Shown piece after piece: positions 21,414-33,965 of a DNA stretch of 64,000 nucleotides. The notes under the pieces were generated by a model. That model was not told the DNA's origin. It made no database searches and saw nothing but the letters and a program-made list of their open reading frames with translations. This stretch comes from Augochlora pura (lineage: Eukaryota; Arthropoda; Insecta; Hymenoptera; Halictidae): assembly GCF_028453695.1 (NCBI RefSeq), contig NC_135778.1, positions 37,127,214 through 37,191,213 of the forward strand. The letters run 5' to 3'. The position numbers and the translations under genes were made by a program. Each line of letters opens with the position of its first letter. Within the stretch, counting starts at the first letter, position 1.

Positions 21414-24410
21414 CCAATTTCCAGAAAATATTGTTAAAAGAATTGACGTGACTTATGTATATACCGTACATTGGACATTGTTGATCATTACATTCTATAT
21501 TTTTCTTTTCATTAATTAAGGCTTATTAAAGTTTCGTGGTTAACAAAGTTATTGTTAAAGTCATTATTAAATTTATTATTAAAATTCTGACTTTCTAAAA
21601 TTTCTCCCAATTTCAAGAAAATATTGTGAAAAGAATCGTCTTCAGCAGACTCGTCAACCTGACAATGTTCTCCAACCCCTGACCGTCTCGAGTTTTTTCG
21701 ACCACCTGCTGCGAGACCAGTTATTCACCATCATGTTAATTACACGTATACCGCACACGGGGGAATCTCGGACAAGGTTCGATATTAAACAGTGCATTAG
21801 TCGGGTGCTATTTCTTTTTTTTCGGGCGGCTGGTATGTCGCGGGATCTGCTTAAAACTGTCCCATTAAATCCATAAATCTGGTTCCGCGATGCGCGGAGA
21901 AATAATATCCGGAAATACGCCACGCATGCATAAGACGCGACGTGACAAATTTTTACGGCCTCTGGTATTTTACACCGGCGTGACCGAAATTCGGGGGCAG
22001 ATGGAACACCGCGATGCGTCCGGTGGGATTAAATTAGCATTCACGGAGGGCCCGGGGCTCTTTCGATTTATACCTCGGAGTGTTATACGGCGGGACCTCG
22101 ATTATCCGAACCTGCGATATCTTCACTCTTCAGTCTGACTCTTCAGCCTTTTAGTACATTTTTAGAGCATTATAATGAATTTACAAGACGAAATTTCTTC
22201 GAAACGAAAGATAAAGAAACAAGGGAAAAGAAGGTACCTATTATGGAACGTTTTATACGAATTATATTATTAATTATTTTATTCCATCTTAAAAGTGTTA
22301 CTGGTAAATATTTATGCCGGTGTAAGAGAGATCGATGTTCCTAGATAACGTAATCGATTTTAGAATATTTATTTAATGCGAATAAGAAAAGAAGACTGAC
22401 AAAACAGTGATGTACAGATTGTGTACCTATTACGGAACACCCAGCGTGTACCTAATACGGAACATCGTTTCTGTTCCATTTCTCTGTATTTGATTTCCAA
22501 TGAAAAATTTAAAAATATTTTTTTAAATATTAGATAGCTAGATTTGCATAAAAAAATGCCGGCATTTTATATTATATATTTATATTATATATTACATATT
22601 ATATATTATATTATATATATTACATATTATATATTTTATATTGTATATTTAAAAATTTATATATTTATATATTTATATTACATACATTATACATTTTATA
22701 TCGTACATTTAAAAAAATGATCGCGGGATGGAAAGGGTGCCCCATAACAGACGTTCGGAAAATCGCGCCAAAGGTGGGAGGAGTCTTAATCCGCTGGAAA
22801 GGCTTGAACCGGTCAGGATTACCGGAGTTTTCGAAACAGAGGCCCGGCTTTTCACCTTTTTCCTCCCACCCTTCGCCCTTTTCTTCTTAACTCACCCACA
22901 CCCCCGTGTGCTGGGGAAAACGTGCGAACGTCCTTTCGGAGCAGTTGTGATTCTTGGAGCGTTCACCCACTCTTCGTTATTTATTTCTTTCCGTTCTCCG
23001 GGACCCGGGGGCTCGTTTCGCCCCCCACCCACGTTTCGCCTTTGTGGTAAATTATTGTCGTCCCCGTGCGCTCCTTCCTGCTTCCGCTTTCCACGAGGCG
23101 CGCGCGCGCGCGCTCGCGCGATGCCACGTCCTAAGTACGTACGTGGGCTGGAACGGGTCCCGCGAAAGGGAACGAGGAGGTCGTTGATCCAAATTTCGGA
23201 ACGAATTGCTCGCGACTCGCCGATTAGCAATTCTCCGTCCCTGTTTGCTGCTCCGTCTCTTTAAACCAGGGTTCAACGCGTTTTTATTTCCAATCGGTGA
23301 ACAAATAAACATTTGAAATATGTAAGATTATTGTGAGCGAAATATCTTTTGCGAGGAAATAAATGAAAACTGAAAGAATTTTTTTAAAATAGTGGGAACG
23401 ATGACATAATTTTGAGTAAGTAAGTAGATCAGTATTTTTGTTAAATATTTTAGATGAGTATTATTAAGACATCGAAATATTAAGTTTAAGATATCGAAAT
23501 AATTCTCAGAATATTCTTATTTATTAAGAGTAACCACTAGGATAGTTATTTAAACATAAATCACGTAAAATTATTTAAGTATTTAAATTCAAGACGTCGA
23601 AATAATTCAGTAATAATTCAGTGAAAATAATTAAGTAAAATTAAGATTCTTGTTGAAATTAATATTCTAATTGAATTAATATTCTAGTCTAATAAAATTA
23701 ATATTTCAGTAAAGATTAAGAAAAAATTTTATTTATTAGAATTTTAGATATTGACCATAGAAATTTAGACATTGACCAATGCACTAGCATAATTTTAAAA
23801 AACCGAAATAAAATAAAATTATACATATTCTTCGACTGAATTTCTCATTTATTTACTCATCAATCTACAATAAATAATTTTAAAAACGCCGGTTGGTCGC
23901 TCTATACAAGTCTTCAAATTCTCGCAATTTCGTTATACAGGTTATCCTATTGGAAGCATCGTGCTCAATTATTTATTAAACTATAGTTAGCACGGCCTGT
24001 ACAGGTTGACGTTACCAATACCGAATCCCGTCGACAGTGACAACGGTTGATCAATTTTCTCTTAAAACCGGGAACAGTTGAGTCTCTGTATCGAACCGGG
24101 CAGCTGATACGATAAAAAAAAAATATCGGAGATATACGCGCCCATTAAAATAACACGCATTCGATTTCGTAGCGTCGCCATTAGAAGCTTAAAATAAAGC
24201 CTCTCTCGATTAACGCTTCGAGGAAAGCACGAGACTCCGCCGATAAACCGATATTTCAGTAAATGAGAGACCGAAGTCCATTAGTTACATTATTAACGGC
24301 ATTAAAGCGGAACAAAATCAATAACGTCGAATAATTCGGATTAATACGGATAATACGACGTTGTTCCTGCGATCTTATGATTACAATGCGACCGCTCCAA
24401 TAAGCATTTC
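21414..24410. other. No gene recognised
   Basis: GC-rich islands lie at 21640-22140 and 22730-23270, separated by AT-rich DNA with a TATATTA microsatellite at 22560-22700 and a (GC)n stretch at 23098-23118. A GTACCTATTACGGAAC-like motif occurs at 22234, 22423 and 22448. Open frames of 178 and 112 codons overlap on opposite strands in 22728-23264 and have no recognisable domain; I do not regard them as genes. Confidence 0.4.
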
Positions 24411-25065
24411 CAACCCCTTTGCAGTCGAGTGGTGACTCTGAGGCACCAGTAAAATTATTCTATCACGTCCTTAAATAATTTTTATACTAACAAAGTTTAG
24501 ATTAAATAAATTCTTAATACTTTAGTATATACATTCTTCTATGTATAGTGAACTATTTATTATAGTTTCATAACTTTACTATATTTTTTACACAATCCTC
24601 CAATAATTAGTTTATTAATCAAATCACGTTCCTCCGGGCTTGCAACAAATGCCCAAGAATAATTATTCTATCACGTCCCAAAATAATTTGTATATACTAA
24701 CAAATATTAAGATTGGACTTCCACCTTTAATTCAGTAAGAAAATAGCACCGATTAATTATTTCGTTTCGTTTTTATTAAAGTTTGAAGATGGAAGGACAA
24801 GCCGGGCGTTTCAGACATATTTTATTACATTATTTCCAAAAGAGCGAGCATCGCGATTCTTATGTTAAATTATAAAATGAAGCCTTAAAAGAAAGACAGT
24901 ATCAAAATTGATTTGTCTAGTTGACTAAACTTATATTTTGAAGCAAAATAATTGAATTTTCCCTCTTATCTTCAATCCGCAATTACTTAGTTGCCAACCC
25001 GATATAAGCCAGAGAAATCAATTTTATATTTAGAGTTAAAATGGCTTCTAGTGCAAAAGGGTTAA
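24411..25065 (-). mobile_element. Composite family I element, interrupted by mariner DNA
   Basis: The left end (CCCCTTTGCAGTCGAGTGGT) corresponds to the inverted 3' end of family I, and the right end (TGGCTTCTAGTGCAAAAGGG then TTAA at 25062) to its inverted 5' end. At about 655 bp it is over twice the usual length. The excess contains the block shared with 3826-3965 and a mariner-like segment ending near 25006. It is most simply read as an old family I copy with a later insertion. Confidence 0.6.
24700..25006 (-). mobile_element. Mariner-like remnant
   Basis: Reading the minus strand from 25006, the sequence begins TATCGGGTTGGCAACTAAGT and continues AATTGCGGATTGAA, which is the characteristic terminal repeat of insect mariner elements. 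The other end was not located precisely, so 24700 is an estimate. No intact transposase frame is present. Confidence 0.55.
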
Positions 25066-25522
25066 AACAGTTCAAAAGCGTTTAGAATTCTCAAAGCGGC
25101 GCTCGGCCGAAAATAATGGAAAATAGAAATATCGAATACAGCCCAAGCTTTACGGTTGTGTGCGCCCAATCCTTTATCACCGCCAGATAATTGCATAGAT
25201 TTTCCCCGGGACAGTTATTACGAAACCGCGCGGTCTCCCGGTTAAACGGTTCATGAACCTTGAGTTCGGTCCGTCGGTTATTTCCTTGAGATCCTTGGGC
25301 CAGATACGGAACTAATTTTTAATATTTCACCGGGGGAGCCTCTGACGGGGACGACGACGCGCGCGAGCGGGCGAGCGGGTAGCCTCGCGGGTCAAACGAA
25401 CGCTCGCGGCACAGTCTGATGCAGAAGTTTCGCGGCAACAAAAGCGAAAGAAACACTTCTGGCGAGTTCGTCGACTGATAAATCACGGGTAGACGAGGCG
25501 CAATGCCAGCAAGCGAGAGAAA
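25066..25522. other. No gene seen
   Basis: Mixed to GC-rich sequence leading into the GA microsatellite. Frames of over 100 codons on the minus strand run through the microsatellite and are not credible. Confidence 0.4.
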
Positions 25523-25529
25523 GAGGTCG

Positions 25530-25553
25530 AGCGAGAGAGAGAGAGGGGGCGAA

Positions 25554-25615
<62 letters not shown>
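25530..25615. repeat. (GA)n microsatellite
   Basis: A nearly uninterrupted GA dinucleotide tract with occasional AAAG and GGGGGC interruptions. It generates ER- and LS-repeat frames on the two strands that are artefacts. Confidence 0.93.
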
Positions 25616-26757
25616 CAAGAGAGACGGCGAAGCAGAAGAGAGTAATAGAGAGGGCGGCATGAAAGAGAGCGATGCGAGAAAGGAGGAGAAAAGGGGGAGA
25701 ACGACCCACGAGTATCGTTGTGGTGGCAGTGATGACGAGCCGGTGGACAAAACGAGTAGCGGCTGTGGTGGTTAACGGTTACGAACAAATATGTCGGTGA
25801 GACGGCGAGTTTGTAGTACACGGGGGCTCTATTCTTGGTCCTACTTCGCTGTCGAACTTCCTTTCCGCGGGAACCGGGTCAGCAGAAAGGGAGCCGTGTA
25901 TCAATAAGCCGAGAAGTTTATTTGCTTTTTTAATCCTCTTGCGTGAAACTCGGAGGAGACGGCCCGGCGCAACCCGGAGACGTTCAAATAAGAAGCTTCT
26001 GACGCGAGACATGTGCTGGGAAGAAGCCCCCGGGGGGCGGACAATGGAACTTGCATTTAGTAGGATCTACGGCGACACCTCGCTTTAACCTAAGCTAAAG
26101 GGATCATCCCTCGCTTTAACTCTAAATCAGCGCAGTTTTAGTTTTGCTCGTGAGTTAGCGTCGCGATGGAAAGTCTCGGAACAGGTTCAATGTTCGCGTC
26201 GGCTGGAACAGACTCCGGTCGTCGCGATTTCTTTCGACGAAGAATCGACGAGATGGGCGCGGTAGACGTAAAAGTACCATTTACTGTGGGCGAATCTCTT
26301 CCTAAAGTATTATCTTAATAATATTACATCGAACAAGTAGAATTTTCTTCTTGCCTTTGATATTTGACTAGACTACTTTTAGGTTAATTCGTAACTTAGC
26401 ATCGTAAAAAAAATAAATTCTCTTCTTGCTGAAGTATGGTCATAGATGCTTCCTTCAGAAGATATTTGCTATTAAAGTTGCGTGATACACAATAATGCAT
26501 TCCACCGAATAATTTAATATATAATTTAATATTTAATCTATATATACATAACGTTCAGTCCGATGAAAATTAAGCATTAAATATCTTCATAAATAATGCC
26601 AATTCACACGAGCGCTCAGAGATAATTCAAACAATTTTTATTCTGGATTCACTGAAAAAAATTTCATTGATACCTGCGACCTCTCAATTGCACTTTCTGA
26701 AGTTCGAATTATAATGTCGACTTCAAGCATCTCTGATCCTTTCCAATTTTTATGGTA
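25616..26757. other. No gene seen
   Basis: GC-rich to about 26040, then increasingly AT-rich up to the gap. No exon or complete element was recognised. Confidence 0.4.
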
Positions 26758-26857
26758 NNNNNNNNNNNNNNNNNNNNNNNNNNNNNNNNNNNNNNNNNNN
26801 NNNNNNNNNNNNNNNNNNNNNNNNNNNNNNNNNNNNNNNNNNNNNNNNNNNNNNNNN
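26758..26857. other. Assembly gap of 100 N
   Basis: Exactly 100 N, placeholder length. Frames spanning it are not interpretable. Confidence 0.97.
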
Positions 26858-27109
26858 GTCCGTCACAGTTGCGGTCCGGAGAGACTCGGAACGACGCGAT
26901 CGAACGCGTCCGCGGGAACCGCAGCATCCTTCTATCAACAGTTCGCCACTTCGGATAATTTCGTAGATTCGTTAGAGGTGTCGCGGGCAGGCAAGAAAGT
27001 CGCGCAAGAGCGAACTTGGAAGTTCCATTCCTCCCGGGGGCTTTGTTCCCACTTCGGGGGCACTTACGACTTCGTAAAACCTTCGAACCGAACGCTGGGA
27101 ACCGGCCGA

Positions 27110-28220
27110 GCCGTCGTCGCCGCCGCTGCAACTGCAGTCGTCATTGCAACTGTAGACATCGTTGCTTACTGCCAATGCAGTCGTCGTCATTGCAGCTGTA
27201 GACGTCGTTGCCGTCGCAGGTACAGTCGTCGCCGTTGCAACTGTAGGCGTCGTTGCCGTTGCAACTGCAGTCGTCGTCATTGCTGTTGCAACTGCAGTCG
27301 TCAGTGCAACTGTAGACGTCGTTGCCGTTGCAACTTTAGTCGTCGGCATTGCAACTGTAGACGCCGTCTTCATTGCTGTTGCAACTGCAGTCGTCATCGT
27401 CGTTGCAACTGCAATCGTCGTTACTTACTGCCAATGCAATCGTCGTTGCCGTTGCAACTGCAGTAGCCGTCGTTGCCGTTGCAACTGCAGTAGCCGTCGT
27501 TGCCGTTGCAACTGCAATCGTCGTTGCCGATGCAACTACAGTAGTCGTCATCGTTGCAACTACAGTAGTCGTCGTCGTTGCAACTGCAGTCGTCGTTGCC
27601 ATTGCAACTGCAATCTTCGTTGCCATTGCAACTGTAGTCGTCGTTGCTCTTGCAACTGTTGTCCTCGCTGCAATGTAGTTGACGTTGCTTACTGGCAATG
27701 CTATCGTAGTTGCCGTTACAACTGCAGTCGTCGTTGCTGTTGCAACTGTTGCCGTCGCTGCAATTGCAATCGTCGTTGCTTACTACCAATGCAGCCGTCG
27801 TTGATTACTGCCAATGCAATCGTCATTGCCGTTGCAACTGCAGTAGCCGCCGTCGTCGTTGCAACTGCAGTCGTCGTTGCCGTTTCAACTACAGTAGTCG
27901 TCGTCATTGCAACTGCAGTAGTCGTCGCCGCTGCAACTGCAGTCGTCGTTGCCGTTTCAACTACAGTAGTCGTCGTCGTTGCAACTGCAGTAGTCGTCGC
28001 CGCTGCAATTGCAATCGTTGTTGCCGTTGCAACTGCAGTAGTCGTCGTCGCTGCAACTGCAATCGTCGTTGCCTTTGCAACTGCAGTAGTCGTCGTCGCT
28101 GCAATTGCAATCGTCGTTGCCGTTGCAACTGTTGTCCTCGCTGCAACTGCAGTTGTCGTTGCTTACTGCCAATGCAATCGTCGTCGCTTACTGCCAATAC
28201 AATCGTCGTCGCTTACTGCC
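27110..28220. repeat. 1.1-kb GC-rich minisatellite (GTTGCAACTGCAGTCGTC)
   Basis: The segment is built of GTCGTCGTTGC and CGTTGCAACTGCAGTA pieces. Units are commonly about 27 bases (GCCGTTGCAACTGCAGTAGC plus CGTCGTT) but 18, 21 and 36-base spacings also occur. A TTACTGCCAATGCA segment recurs at irregular intervals (for example 27167, 27424, 27805, 28163). Several frames remain open across the array, giving apparent proteins of up to 386 residues made of A/V/T or C/N/R repeats; these are artefacts, not an antigen or structural protein gene. Confidence 0.93.
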
Positions 28221-30385
28221 AACGCCGGACGATCAATCCTTCGCGGGCCACCTCCTTTCAATCCCGGGATTAAAATACACGCGTGTCTCCGGCCGGTAAT
28301 AAACGTTTACGTTCCTACGTGAGATCCATGTTTGCTTTCAAATCATCGTGGCGAATGGCCGAGGAACTGCCTGCCTCTCTCCGTTCGAACGCCCCGCCTG
28401 TTTCCTTTCTCTCGAGTAACGATTCCGCAGCGACACACAGGAATCGTTCGTGCGACAATTGCTGTCGTAAACGTTTTCGAAAAGAAACTACCCCGGGGGA
28501 AAAAGGTGAATTGGGCTAATCTGTGGAATACGCGTCGCTCGTGATTGCACCAGGCACAGTCGATCATGGTAGTCGTAATCGACTTTATTCCGTCTACAGT
28601 CGGCGTTTCGAAAGTCCGCGAAATGAAATGCTGAATTGATCGTTTATGGGGGGAAGGGTATAGAGTTGGTTATTAATTAATTGTGGGCATTAAGGAGGCG
28701 ATTTGATGATGGTAGATAGTTTTGAAGCGGAGGAATATGTGTTAAAACAGAATTTGTTGCAATAGTATACTTAGCCAAATTTACAATATATGATAAATTA
28801 ACATATATATTGCAAGAATAGATGTTGCAATTGTCGTATAGTTGTGTTCTTTCTATATTTTCTGCTAATAATTCCGTATTTAATAGTTTTCTATACTATA
28901 CAGAGCTATAGAAAAATCAACTATATTAAAATGCGTACAACTACGCGTAACTATAGACAACTGTATATTCTCGTGCGATAAGGCGAATATTCCCTATCAA
29001 AACTATCCCGAAAAGCACTGTTTTCTTCCTATAGCATAAACACAATTTATGCGAACTGGCGGTCGATCAAATCCTAATAGATCGATGAGATTGTCAAAAT
29101 CGCGTTAAGTTGAATTTCATTTGCTAATTAAACTGTCACGAAAACGGTGCGACGATAAGATTTTCGAATTTATAAAGCATCGGCGAACGTGCCAAGCTAT
29201 CGTATAATTATTCGAAATAATTCGTTCGCGAGGAGGAAGCGTTAACGCGTATCTGTTCATCGTGCGAGCATCGGAAGCTCGTTCGCTCGCTGGCAAGCTT
29301 GAATTCCGAACGATCGCATAACTTCGTTCGACGCCGTAGGTGTGTGAACGGCGCGCGCCACAAATTTTACGCGGAATATCAGGAGCGGATAACAACCGCG
29401 ATCGGAACGACCATAAAACACTCCGTAAAGTGATATGTCTGTTAATGGGTCCCGACTTTCACGCACAATTGGTTCTTGAAAGGGTGCGCGGATGTTGAGG
29501 TTATGTCGAGGTGGTCGGATTTTACATCCCAAGTGTAGAGGGATGTAAAAGAATATGCGCCGAAAACGGTGCTTTAAAGCATTTATTTAGCTTTCGGCTG
29601 CTTAAAAATACAAATTGACTTTATTTTCAACAAACGTGAACTAAAAAGAATTCATTTTTCTATTTAATAATTTCAGTGAGTTAAAATTGATAGATAGGTG
29701 ACACAATATTCTTTCAATATTTTCATTGCTCTCAATTTCACCCTCTCAGTCATCCTTTTCATTTTTGTAATAATTAATATTAATAAATATTAATATTTAC
29801 ATATTTAATACTTTTATATTGAAATATAGTAAACCGAGATGTGCCTGAGGCGCATATCGGCGTGCACGCACTAATCGCGGGTCCGGCTCGGCGTCGCAGT
29901 GTATTCATTTTCAATCGGGCATTGTCCCGCGGAAGAAAGTGAAAACCGCACACGAGCAATTTATCAAATGTACCGGCGCAATTAGAGGCCGCCGTTTCAA
30001 TTTCTGTGGACCGTATTTATTCGACTAGCGCGGCTTCCCTTTGTTCCATCGAAACAGTTATCGTTCGAATGGTAATTGGAGAACGTACGCGCGGGGATTA
30101 TTTTTCTCGAGATTCCATAGAAAGAGAGAAAGAGAGAGAGAGAGAGAGAGGGAGAGATAGGAAGAGCGACCGATATTTTCGCAAACCGCGGAGACAAAGG
30201 GACGAGAGAGAGGGGACGCGGCGAAGAACGCGTGCAGGTGGCCGCACGGTTAATTGCGGCGCTGTTCGCGAATTAGATGCTGCTAATTATAATTCCGCCC
30301 CGTGAACGCTCGCGCGAACCACGATTAAGGGACTAACGACCAAAAACCGCGACGATATCTCCCCGATGGGCTTTTTGCTCGCGAC
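28221..30385. other. No gene seen
   Basis: GC-rich at 28250-28560 and 29830-30360, with AT-rich DNA between and a GA run near 30122-30150. No gene or complete element was recognised. Confidence 0.4.
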
Positions 30386-30940
30386 CAAGTTCTCTATACA
30401 CTGGAAATAGTTTGGAACCTTTTAATGAAGCCCTTCGAATATTTTCATAACCTCCAATGCAAAGATATTATCCAAAGACTGAAACTATACCAAGAATTCA
30501 ACAATTATTTTTATATCTTTTTTGCAGAGAAATGATCAAGTTTTCTATATATATTGGAAATGTTTAGAACCTTTTAATGAAGCCCTTCGAATATTTTCAT
30601 AACCTCCAATGCGAAGATGTCATCCAAAGACTGAAACTATACCAAAAAATTGACAATTATTTTTATGTCTTTTTTGCAGAGTGACGCCCAAGTTCTCTAT
30701 ATACTGGAAATAGTTTGGAACCTTTTAATGAAGCCCTTCGAATATTTTCATAACCTCCAATGCAAAGATATTATCCAAAGACTGAAACTATACCAAAAAT
30801 TCGACAATTATTTTTATATCATTTTGCAGAGAGACGCTCAAGTTCTCTGTATTTTGGAAATGTTGAGAACCTTGCAATGAAGCCCTTCTAATATTTTCAT
30901 AACCTCAAATGCGAAGATATCATTCAAAAACTGAAACTAT
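30386..30940. repeat. 151-bp tandem repeat
   Basis: Units start at 30386, 30537, 30689 and 30839 (spacings 151, 152, 150), each opening with CAAGTTCTCTATA and containing CCTTTTAATGAAGCCCTTCG and CCAAAGACTGAAACTATACC. The last unit is partial. Units are highly similar, suggesting recent expansion or homogenisation. Confidence 0.93.
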
Positions 30941-31354
30941 TTCGTTGTATAACTTTATATTAAATTATAGTTAGAATTGGTATAACTTATTCGACCTCAC
31001 TTGTTCCATTATAACTTCTTCGACCTATCACTCCGTCGTTCGACCTATTATTTAGAAACAAGCGAGTTTATTTAATATGAGCTTTCCGTTCCGTCGACGG
31101 GAATGGAATCAAGCGATCCAATAAAAGAACGAATTTTATTGAAGAAACCTGTGGCGTTTGTTTCTTGAAAGGGCGGGCTTTTCCTTCGTCTTTGCCGGCA
31201 ATTCGCTCTCCCGCGGAAATATTTGTAAACCGATTGAAACCCTCGACAGCTCCGAGCGAACAATGATTTATCGATTTCCAATTTACAAGAACAAATTGAC
31301 GGTATTTTGCAAGAATATACAGCGGGTACCGTTAATATTCGGACAATTTTAAAA
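30941..31354. other. No gene seen
   Basis: Mixed sequence between two tandem arrays. Frames of 64-98 codons on opposite strands overlap without a domain. Confidence 0.4.
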
Positions 31355-31503
31355 AAATTAATATTCATTCATTTAATAGTCAAATTAATATTCATTCATT
31401 TAATAGTCAAATTAATATTCATTCATTTAATAGACAAATTAATATTCATTCATTTAATAGACAAATTAATATTCATTCATTCAATAGTCAATTTAATATT
31501 CGC
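31355..31503. repeat. 27-bp tandem repeat
   Basis: Five and a half units of AAATTAATATTCATTCATTT plus AATAGTC start at 31355, 31382, 31409, 31436, 31463 and 31490. The unit is a multiple of three, giving an artificial IFIHLIVKL frame. Confidence 0.94.
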
Positions 31504-31511
31504 TTTTTATG

Positions 31512-31890
31512 CACACATTTAAAGCCTAATATTAACGATCAAATCTGAGAAAACGATTTCTCCACTAAACGCGACGAAAATCGATGGAAAAAATATATCT
31601 CCACAAAAGTTCACTAAATTATTGAGTGTTTCAACAATAAAAATTTTTCATTCTTGTTACTCCAACTAATAGCAAAATTGCAACAAATTAGCTTAATCAT
31701 TGTCTAGTATATTGATACTTCTATGAACCAAACCAAAAATTCAAATCTTATAGACTTAAAAAATTAATTATACTTAAAAAGGTGTCTAAATATTAACGTG
31801 AATCACTCTAAACACATTTAAAGCACAATACCAACGATTAAAACCTGTGAAACTGATTTCACCACTGAAACGGCGCGGCGAAAATCGAAA
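31512..31890. repeat. Two-copy diverged repeat, about 75 bp, 300 bp apart
   Basis: The segment starting ACACATTTAAAGCCTAATAT at about 31512 returns as ACACATTTAAAGCACAATAC at about 31812. Both continue through GATTTC[TA]CCACT[AG]AA to a GCGACGAAAATCGA or GCGGCGAAAATCGA end. The intervening DNA is AT-rich and unremarkable. Confidence 0.75.
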
Positions 31891-32892
31891 ATAAAAGGGG
31901 ACGTTTCCATCCAAAGCAGAGAAACGTCGGCAAAGCCGGTCAGTCGAATTATTCATAAGCATTCCAATTACGGTAATTGCATAAAGCCGTGGCAGCGTCC
32001 TAGTGATCAAGGAGCCCGGCTATTTACCCGAATATGGCTGCTAAAAGGGACGCGCGTAGCCACCGTCGCCTGCGCGCCCGGTTTGTCCCTTGAACGGGTC
32101 GCAGAATGCGAACCGCAGCAACCTCGAACGTCTGCAAACAGGAGACAGACAGACGGAGAGAGAGAACCGCCAGCGAAAAACAAACAGAGTAGCATCTAGA
32201 GAGAGAGAGATAGTTGGAGAAAAGGCACTTTGAACGTGGGATAGGGTTTCGGCCTATTGTCTATCGTCCGCCGCGTCTTCCCTATTCTCGTTCTTATCAA
32301 GCGGATCGATCGGCCGAGAGAAGAAGATTCGCCGTATGATCCGCCGCCATCTTGTTACCGCGGTCAGTCCAGGGAAAAAAAAGTTGATCAATTATTTGCA
32401 CGGCGGACGGACAGACTACAATAAACTCGGTTCAACTTGTAAGCTGATTCCGGCCGATTCTTCCGCGGCGGAAAAGTTAATGGAAAGAGGTTTAGACGAC
32501 CGGGGCTTTGTTGGTTCGGGCCGCGGAACGAAAATAGCTGGTGGGTCTCCCTTTAATTAACCGACGGTGTTTCGTAGCTGGCGGTGTGCTGCCGACCGCT
32601 CGAAATACACCCTCGTTTTATAATTTCTTCGTTCGCGGTGTTATTAAACGGGGACCGCGCGGAGTCTTTCGAGACGTCGCGCGGATTTTCTTTCGCGGCG
32701 ACTCGAAAATCGCTAATGGAAAGAAAAATAGCCGATGGATTCCCGGGGAAAATAATTGACCTTAAATAGCGTGAAATAATGCATGTGTAATACTTCGGCG
32801 ATAAGATGGAGATGGTTATTATACATTGCTTGTTACGGGGGGCGAAATTATCTGCGATTTTATTACGAGTTAAAAGTGCTATTGTCGACAGG
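31891..32892. other. No gene seen
   Basis: GC-rich to mixed sequence (32000-32760) with a GA-rich patch near 32150-32215. Overlapping frames of 60-117 codons lie on both strands without a recognised domain. Confidence 0.4.
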
Positions 32893-33139
32893 TTAACCCT
32901 TTCCACTCGAAGCCATTTTTAGCTCTAAATTTAAAATAATTCTTCTGTATAGCATTTTCATTTTAAGCGACGAAGGGTATTTTATATATATACCAAATTA
33001 ATTCTCGCGATTCATACTAACAGTGCCATATTTAATAATTTTTCTAAAATTAAACATTGTTGCTATAAACATTGTTTTAAAGGGTGACAGAACAATATCA
33101 GTGATGCCTGAGAGTCACCATTCGAGTGCAAAGGGTTAA
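32893..33139 (+). mobile_element. Family I TTAA MITE, complete
   Basis: A 247-bp copy bounded by TTAA at 32893 and 33136. The left end is CCCTTTCCACTCGAAGCC and the right end is CACCATTCGAGTGCAAAGGG. Apart from one C/G difference the terminal repeats match over 13 bases. This is one of the best-preserved copies in the window and a useful reference for the family. Confidence 0.9.
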
Positions 33140-33639
33140 TACTATTGTTCGATGTTTTTTGGTAACGTGATGAACTTTGAGATATTTATTTAATATCATA
33201 ATTACTATATTCGGTGCTATATTCTCCCACAGAGAATTCTTTGACCTCTATCAAGAAAATGCGTAGCAGTTATTGAAGTAAATAATGACTCCAGATTAAT
33301 CATTCAAAAATGTTACTGTTGAATATTTATGTTTCCTTTTTCATAATAAATAATGTTCAAGATCGCCTGATAGTATCATTTAAAAACGCCTGATAATTAT
33401 GCACCAACCAACAATTATGCACGATACTTTACTAGGCACGACTTAAAAGCTACTCTTGCACGAGATTGAATAACAAATCAAGCAACGTAACAATACTTTC
33501 GCGTTGACATAGAAATCCGAACTGCTTTATTATTGGCCAAGAGCAGTATACGGTTGTCCATGAAATACTATAGCCCATGTAATTTATATGAGGTTAAGTT
33601 CCTCGATTCACGCTATATTATCTTATCTTAAAAATATAT
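33140..33639. other. No gene seen
   Basis: AT-rich DNA ending in a short TA microsatellite near 33633-33652. Confidence 0.4.
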
Positions 33640-33965
33640 ATATATATATATATACAAAGTATAAAAAGTATAAAATCTTAAAAAAAATATATAAAAAGTA
33701 TAAAAGGTATAAAATCTTTAAAAATGTATATAAAAAGTATAAAAAGTATAGAACCTTAAAAAATGTATATAAAAAGTATAAAAAGTATAGAACCTTAAAA
33801 AATGTATATAAAAATTATAAAAAGTATAGAACCTTAAAAAATGTATATAAAAATTATAAAAAGTATAGAACCTTAAAAAATATATATAAAAAGTAAAAAA
33901 AGTATAATATAAAATCTTAAAAAATCTACATAAAAATTCTAAAAAGTATAAAATCTTAAAAAATA
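33640..33965. repeat. 39-bp AT-rich tandem repeat
   Basis: Units of AAAAATGTATATAAAAAGTA plus TAAAAAGTATAGAACCTTA; AGAACC landmarks lie at 33751, 33790 and 33829 (39-base spacing). Flanking units are more degenerate and preceded by a TA microsatellite. The open frames with YKKYRTLKN repeats arise because 39 is divisible by three. Confidence 0.92.

Noticed and set aside
22728..23264. 178-codon frame with an overlapping 112-codon antisense frame
   Set aside because: GC-rich low-stop DNA with proline- and arginine-rich composition and no domain.
27162..28322. 386-codon open frame rich in A, V and T
   Set aside because: It is a translation of the GTTGCAACTGCAGTCGTC minisatellite. Several other frames across the same array are equally open, and composition is purely repeat-driven.
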